Source of the DNA: Methylibium sp035476815
GTDB taxonomy: Bacteria; Pseudomonadota; Gammaproteobacteria; Burkholderiales; Burkholderiaceae_C
Assembly: GCA_035476815.1 (NCBI GenBank)
Contig: DATILD010000021.1
Location: 1 to 64,000 of the forward strand
Length of the DNA: 64,000 nt
Reading direction: 5' to 3'
The notes under the pieces: model-generated
Told to the model about the DNA's origin: nothing
The model's input: the letters and a program-made list of their open reading frames with translations, nothing else
The model's database searches: none
Made by a program: the position numbers and the translations under genes
Part shown: in pieces, positions 62,691 through 64,000 of the stretch
Position numbering within the stretch: position 1 is the first letter of the stretch
How the letters are laid out: the number at the start of each line of letters is the position of its first letter

Positions 62691-64000
62691 TCATACATGC
62701 AGGAGCAGGTGCTCCCGCTCCCACGGCGAGATGACCTTCATGAACTCGGCGTACTCGATCTCCTTGACTTCGGTGTAGACGGTGACGAAGGACTCGCCCA
62801 GCACCCGCGCCAGCTCCTTCTCGGCGCGCAGCAGCGCGAGCGCCTCGCCCAGGCTGCGCGGCAGCTGGAAGTCGCCGAGGTAGGCGTCGCCCTTGCACTC
62901 GGGCGTCGGCTCGATGCGGTGCTTGATGCCGAGGTAGCCGCAGGCGAGCGTCGCGGCCAGCGCCGCGTAGGGGTTGGCGTCGGCGCCGATCACGCGGTTC
63001 TCGATGCGGCGCGCCGCCGCGGTGGCGACCGGCGAGCGGATGCCGACGGTGCGGTTGTCGGTACCCCACTGGATGTTGATCGGCGCGGCGTTGCTGCGCA
63101 CCAGCCGGCGGTAGCTGTTGACGTAGGGCGCGAACAGCGCCATCGCCGCCGGCACGTACTTCTGCAGGCCGCCGATGTACCAGAAGAACTCCTTGCTCGG
63201 GCTGCCGTCCTCGTTGCTGAAGATGTTCTTGCCGGTGGCCTTGCTGACCACGCTCTGGTGCACGTGCATCGCGCTGCCCGGCTCGCCGGCGATCGGCTTG
63301 GCCATGAAGGTGGCGAACATGTCGTGGCGCATCGCCGCCTCGCGCAGCGTGCGCTTGAAGAAGAACACCTCGTCCGCCAGCCCCAGCGGGTGGGCGTGGA
63401 AGAAGTTGATCTCCATCTGGCCGGCACCGATCTCGTGGATCAGCGTGTCGACGTTGAGCTCCATCTTCTCGCAGTAGTCGTAGACGTCCTCGAACAAGGG
63501 GTCGAACTCGTTGACCGCGTCGATCGAATAGGCCTGGCGCGAGGTCTCGCTGCGGCCGCTGCGGCCGATCGGCGCCTTCAGCGGCACGTCGGGGTCGGTG
63601 TTGCGCGCGACCAGGTAGAACTCCAGCTCGGGCGCGACCACCGGGTCCCAGCCCTCGGCGTCGTAGAGGTCGCACACCCGGCGCAGCACCGAGCGCGGCG
63701 CGAAGGGCACCAGCTTGCCGTCGCGGTCGAAGCAGTCGTGGATCACCTGCGCGGTGGGGTCGGTCGCCCAGGGGACGATGCGGACGGTGCTCGGGTCCGG
63801 CCGCAGGTGCATGTCCTGGTCGGTCGGGCTGATCACGTCGTAGTAGGGCCCCTCCTCGGGGAATTCGCCGGTCACGCCCATCGCGACCACCGCCTCGGGA
63901 AGCCGCATGCCGCGGTCCTCGGTGAACTTCTTGCGGGGCAGGATCTTGCCGCGCGCCACGCCGGTGAGGTCGGGCACCAGGCACTCGATCTCGGTCACGC
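62691..64000 (-). CDS. Glutamine-synthetase-like gamma-glutamylpolyamine ligase (PuuA/SpuI type), N-terminus cut off
   Basis: At least 435 aa, starting near the right edge. MTEIECLVPDLTGVARGKIL is the N-terminal region of such enzymes, which normally begin 10-20 residues earlier, so the true start lies beyond 64000 although GTG at 63998 is possible. Motifs: VAPELEFYLVARN, HEIGAGQMEINFFHAHPLG, GSAMHVHQSV, and GADANPYAALAATLACGYLG. In PuuA/SpuI the reaction is glutamate + putrescine + ATP. First gene of the putrescine run; its stop overlaps an in-frame ATG leading into spuC across the repeat. Confidence 0.9.
   Translation of the reverse strand, partial: VTEIECLVPDLTGVARGKILPRKKFTEDRGMRLPEAVVAMGVTGEFPEEGPYYDVISPTDQDMHLRPDPSTVRIVPWATDPTAQVIHDCFDRDGKLVPFAPRSVLRRVCDLYDAEGWDPVVAPELEFYLVARNTDPDVPLKAPIGRSGRSETSRQAYSIDAVNEFDPLFEDVYDYCEKMELNVDTLIHEIGAGQMEINFFHAHPLGLADEVFFFKRTLREAAMRHDMFATFMAKPIAGEPGSAMHVHQSVVSKATGKNIFSNEDGSPSKEFFWYIGGLQKYVPAAMALFAPYVNSYRRLVRSNAAPINIQWGTDNRTVGIRSPVATAAARRIENRVIGADANPYAALAATLACGYLGIKHRIEPTPECKGDAYLGDFQLPRSLGEALALLRAEKELARVLGESFVTVYTEVKEIEYAEFMKVISPWEREHLLLHV

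Overview
The window is bacterial chromosome of very high G+C, packed with genes on both strands. Several traits point to a betaproteobacterium of the order Burkholderiales, probably a Rubrivivax/Leptothrix-like lineage: elongation factor P with arginine 32 beside its rhamnosyltransferase EarP, a rimP-nusA-infB-rbfA-truB-typA block, the pepA-holC pair, a CysB-type regulator beside cbiX, a DUF3138 porin, and a complete putrescine uptake and degradation locus. No genus can be fixed from this alone. There is no prophage, insertion sequence or CRISPR array.

Layout. 1-6.5 kb: a gene start cut by the left edge, efp and earP, uvrC, a lipoprotein, pgsA, an EamA transporter, hupB and tRNA-Val. 6.6-9.7 kb: ppiD, tRNA-His, and a secreted PilJ/NIT-like sensor gene whose leader carries a textbook ANTAR dual-hexaloop antitermination element. 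9.7-17 kb: a glutathione transferase, an acyl-CoA dehydrogenase/phosphotransferase/Crp-type regulator/phosphatase group, and a FimV-like protein. 17-25.4 kb: lptF-lptG-cbiX-cysB-aminotransferase on the minus strand, divergent from pepA-holC, then a livK-type lipoprotein and tRNA-Ser. 25.4-28.7 kb: small genes, a stand-alone STAND-like NTPase, DUF2237, an SPFH protein and NfeD. 28.8-40.5 kb: an Orn/Lys/Arg decarboxylase, fabI and the translation operon. 40.6-48.6 kb: transporters, an aromatic amino acid decarboxylase-like enzyme, a DUF1326/DUF2182 pair, dusA, and mtnP-mtnA-class II aldolase, which looks like the methylthioadenosine DHAP shunt. 48.6-64 kb: an EamA transporter and galE, then the putrescine locus on the minus strand, running from a glutamine-synthetase-like gene at the right edge through spuC, potFGHI, a DUF3138 porin, an aldehyde dehydrogenase and gabT to a second glutamine-synthetase-like gene.

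The two most unusual things are regulatory. (1) At 8743-8865 two perfect hairpins with six-base loops (A at loop position 1, G at 4) precede a 22-bp terminator, and the second hairpin shares bases with it; this should place the sensor gene under an ANTAR protein such as NasT. (2) Structured intergenic repeats lie at several junctions between same-strand genes (dusA/mtnP, potH/potI, potF/potG, left-hand glutamine synthetase/gabT, right-hand glutamine synthetase/spuC). In each the repeat is an open frame that begins on the upstream stop codon and ends on, or runs into, the downstream start codon, so the repeats seem to be tolerated in a form that keeps neighbouring genes translationally coupled.
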